Shown: piece by piece, positions 63,677-64,000 of the stretch
Numbering within the stretch: the first letter of the stretch is position 1
Layout of the letters: every line of letters starts with the position of its first letter
Assembly (NCBI RefSeq): GCF_900110375.1
Contig: NZ_FODN01000001.1
Span: 868,001 to 932,000 of the forward strand
Length of the DNA stretch: 64,000 bases
Reading direction: 5' to 3'
Origin: Flavobacterium sinopsychrotolerans
GTDB taxonomy: Bacteria > Bacteroidota > Bacteroidia > Flavobacteriales > Flavobacteriaceae
Made by a program: the position numbers and the translations under genes
The notes under the pieces: generated by a model
Told to the model about the DNA's origin: nothing
Databases searched by the model: none
The model's input: the letters and a program-made list of their open reading frames with translations, nothing else

Positions 63677-64000
63677 TTGGTTACAAAAAACAAAGTACAA
63701 ATTTTGGATACTCAGCAATTTATTTATCAAAAATTAGAAGCTTTCATCAGAAAGTTTTACACTAACGAATTGATACGGGGAACTATTTTCTTTATCGGTT
63801 TAGGATTGTTGTATTTTTTATTTACGCTTTTTGTTGAATATTTTCTTTGGCTTAAGCCAATGGGAAGAACCATTTTATTTTGGACTTTCGTTGGAGTAGA
63901 AGTGTATTTGTTGTTTCGTTTTATTTTGTTTCCAATTTTTAAATTATTCAAACTTCAAAAAGGAATCGATTACAATCAGGCTTCGGCAATTATTGGATAT
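63677..64000 (+). CDS. N-terminus of a DUF4175-like large membrane protein, cut by window
   Basis: An open frame runs to the window end with two membrane spans: [21 protein letters not shown] and [20 protein letters not shown], followed by [20 protein letters not shown] recognise this as the start of DUF4175, a large flavobacterial membrane protein coded beside gltX. No ATG is found; TTG at 63677 or 63704 may be used, so the start is uncertain. The reverse-strand open frame over the same bases is a shadow. Confidence 0.65.
   Translation, partial: MVTKNKVQILDTQQFIYQKLEAFIRKFYTNELIRGTIFFIGLGLLYFLFTLFVEYFLWLKPMGRTILFWTFVGVEVYLLFRFILFPIFKLFKLQKGIDYNQASAIIGY

Noticed and set aside
63757..63951. 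64-codon minus-strand open frame at the right edge
   Set aside because: Shadow of the DUF4175-like frame, which has two clean membrane helices.

Overview
The window reads as a chromosome segment of a Flavobacterium-like member of the Bacteroidota (Flavobacteriaceae). The evidence is AT-rich DNA, almost no Shine-Dalgarno sequences, -7 promoter boxes of the form TAnnTTTG, a SprE/PorW gliding and type IX secretion lipoprotein, a GLPGLI protein next to a carboxypeptidase-regulatory/TonB-type barrel, a 383-residue AtpB with a signal peptide, and many families known mainly from this phylum (DUF4292, DUF4254, DUF6427, DUF6341, DUF6909, DUF5687, DUF4175). No rRNA, CRISPR array, transposase, integrase or prophage was seen.

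Layout. 0-8 kb: the end of a polysaccharide deacetylase, then a minus-strand envelope group (EnvC-like, DUF4292 lipoprotein, TPR protein, nucleotidyltransferase, dUTPase, flippase), a lipoprotein and an acetyltransferase. 8-17 kb: ATP synthase genes read in the order atpB-E-F-H-A-G, preceded by a 4-TM protein, AtpZ-like protein, bactofilin and SprE. 17-21 kb: a PadR-controlled ABC exporter group with a probable broken reading frame. 21-31 kb: ferredoxin-type reductase, GLPGLI plus outer-membrane barrel, GT9 plus DUF4254, upp, DUF6427, DUF6341, purD. 31-45 kb: a surface-polysaccharide locus with CapK-like, WecB, three glycosyl- or sugar-phosphate transferases, UXS-type decarboxylase, methyltransferase, two polymerase/ligase-like membrane proteins, Wzx and Wzz-like proteins. 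45-52 kb: DUF6909, GH3-like, an M23-associated protein without its M23 domain, a small unlisted tatA, Tex, DUF1294 and rpiB. 51.9-52.6 kb: a non-coding stretch that looks like the replication origin. 52.6-64 kb: rnr, GIN-domain protein, LysE, tRNA-Cys, folB, glnS, a YtxH/holin/small-protein trio, an SPFH protein, gltX and the start of a DUF4175 protein.

The most striking observation is the 730-base gap between rpiB and a DUF2007 gene. It holds a cluster of DnaA-box-like repeats (core GTTATCAAC) beside a very AT-rich block, and gene orientation flips around it: about four fifths of genes to the left are on the minus strand and about two thirds to the right on the plus strand, as expected when two forks leave an origin here. 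A second is a pair of intergenic elements (about 5.65 and 17.27 kb) that share a conserved core and a UCUUU loop while their stems differ by compensating changes, so they are probably a structured RNA. Within the atp genes, two intercistronic hairpins pair fully only when read as minus-strand RNA, through G-U wobbles.

I did not find a defence system, a biosynthetic cluster for a small molecule or any clearly new multi-gene machine. Most of the window is ordinary core genome. Candidate novelties are regulatory or structural, plus one two-domain protein (DUF6909) whose C-terminal half resembles nucleoside phosphorylases.
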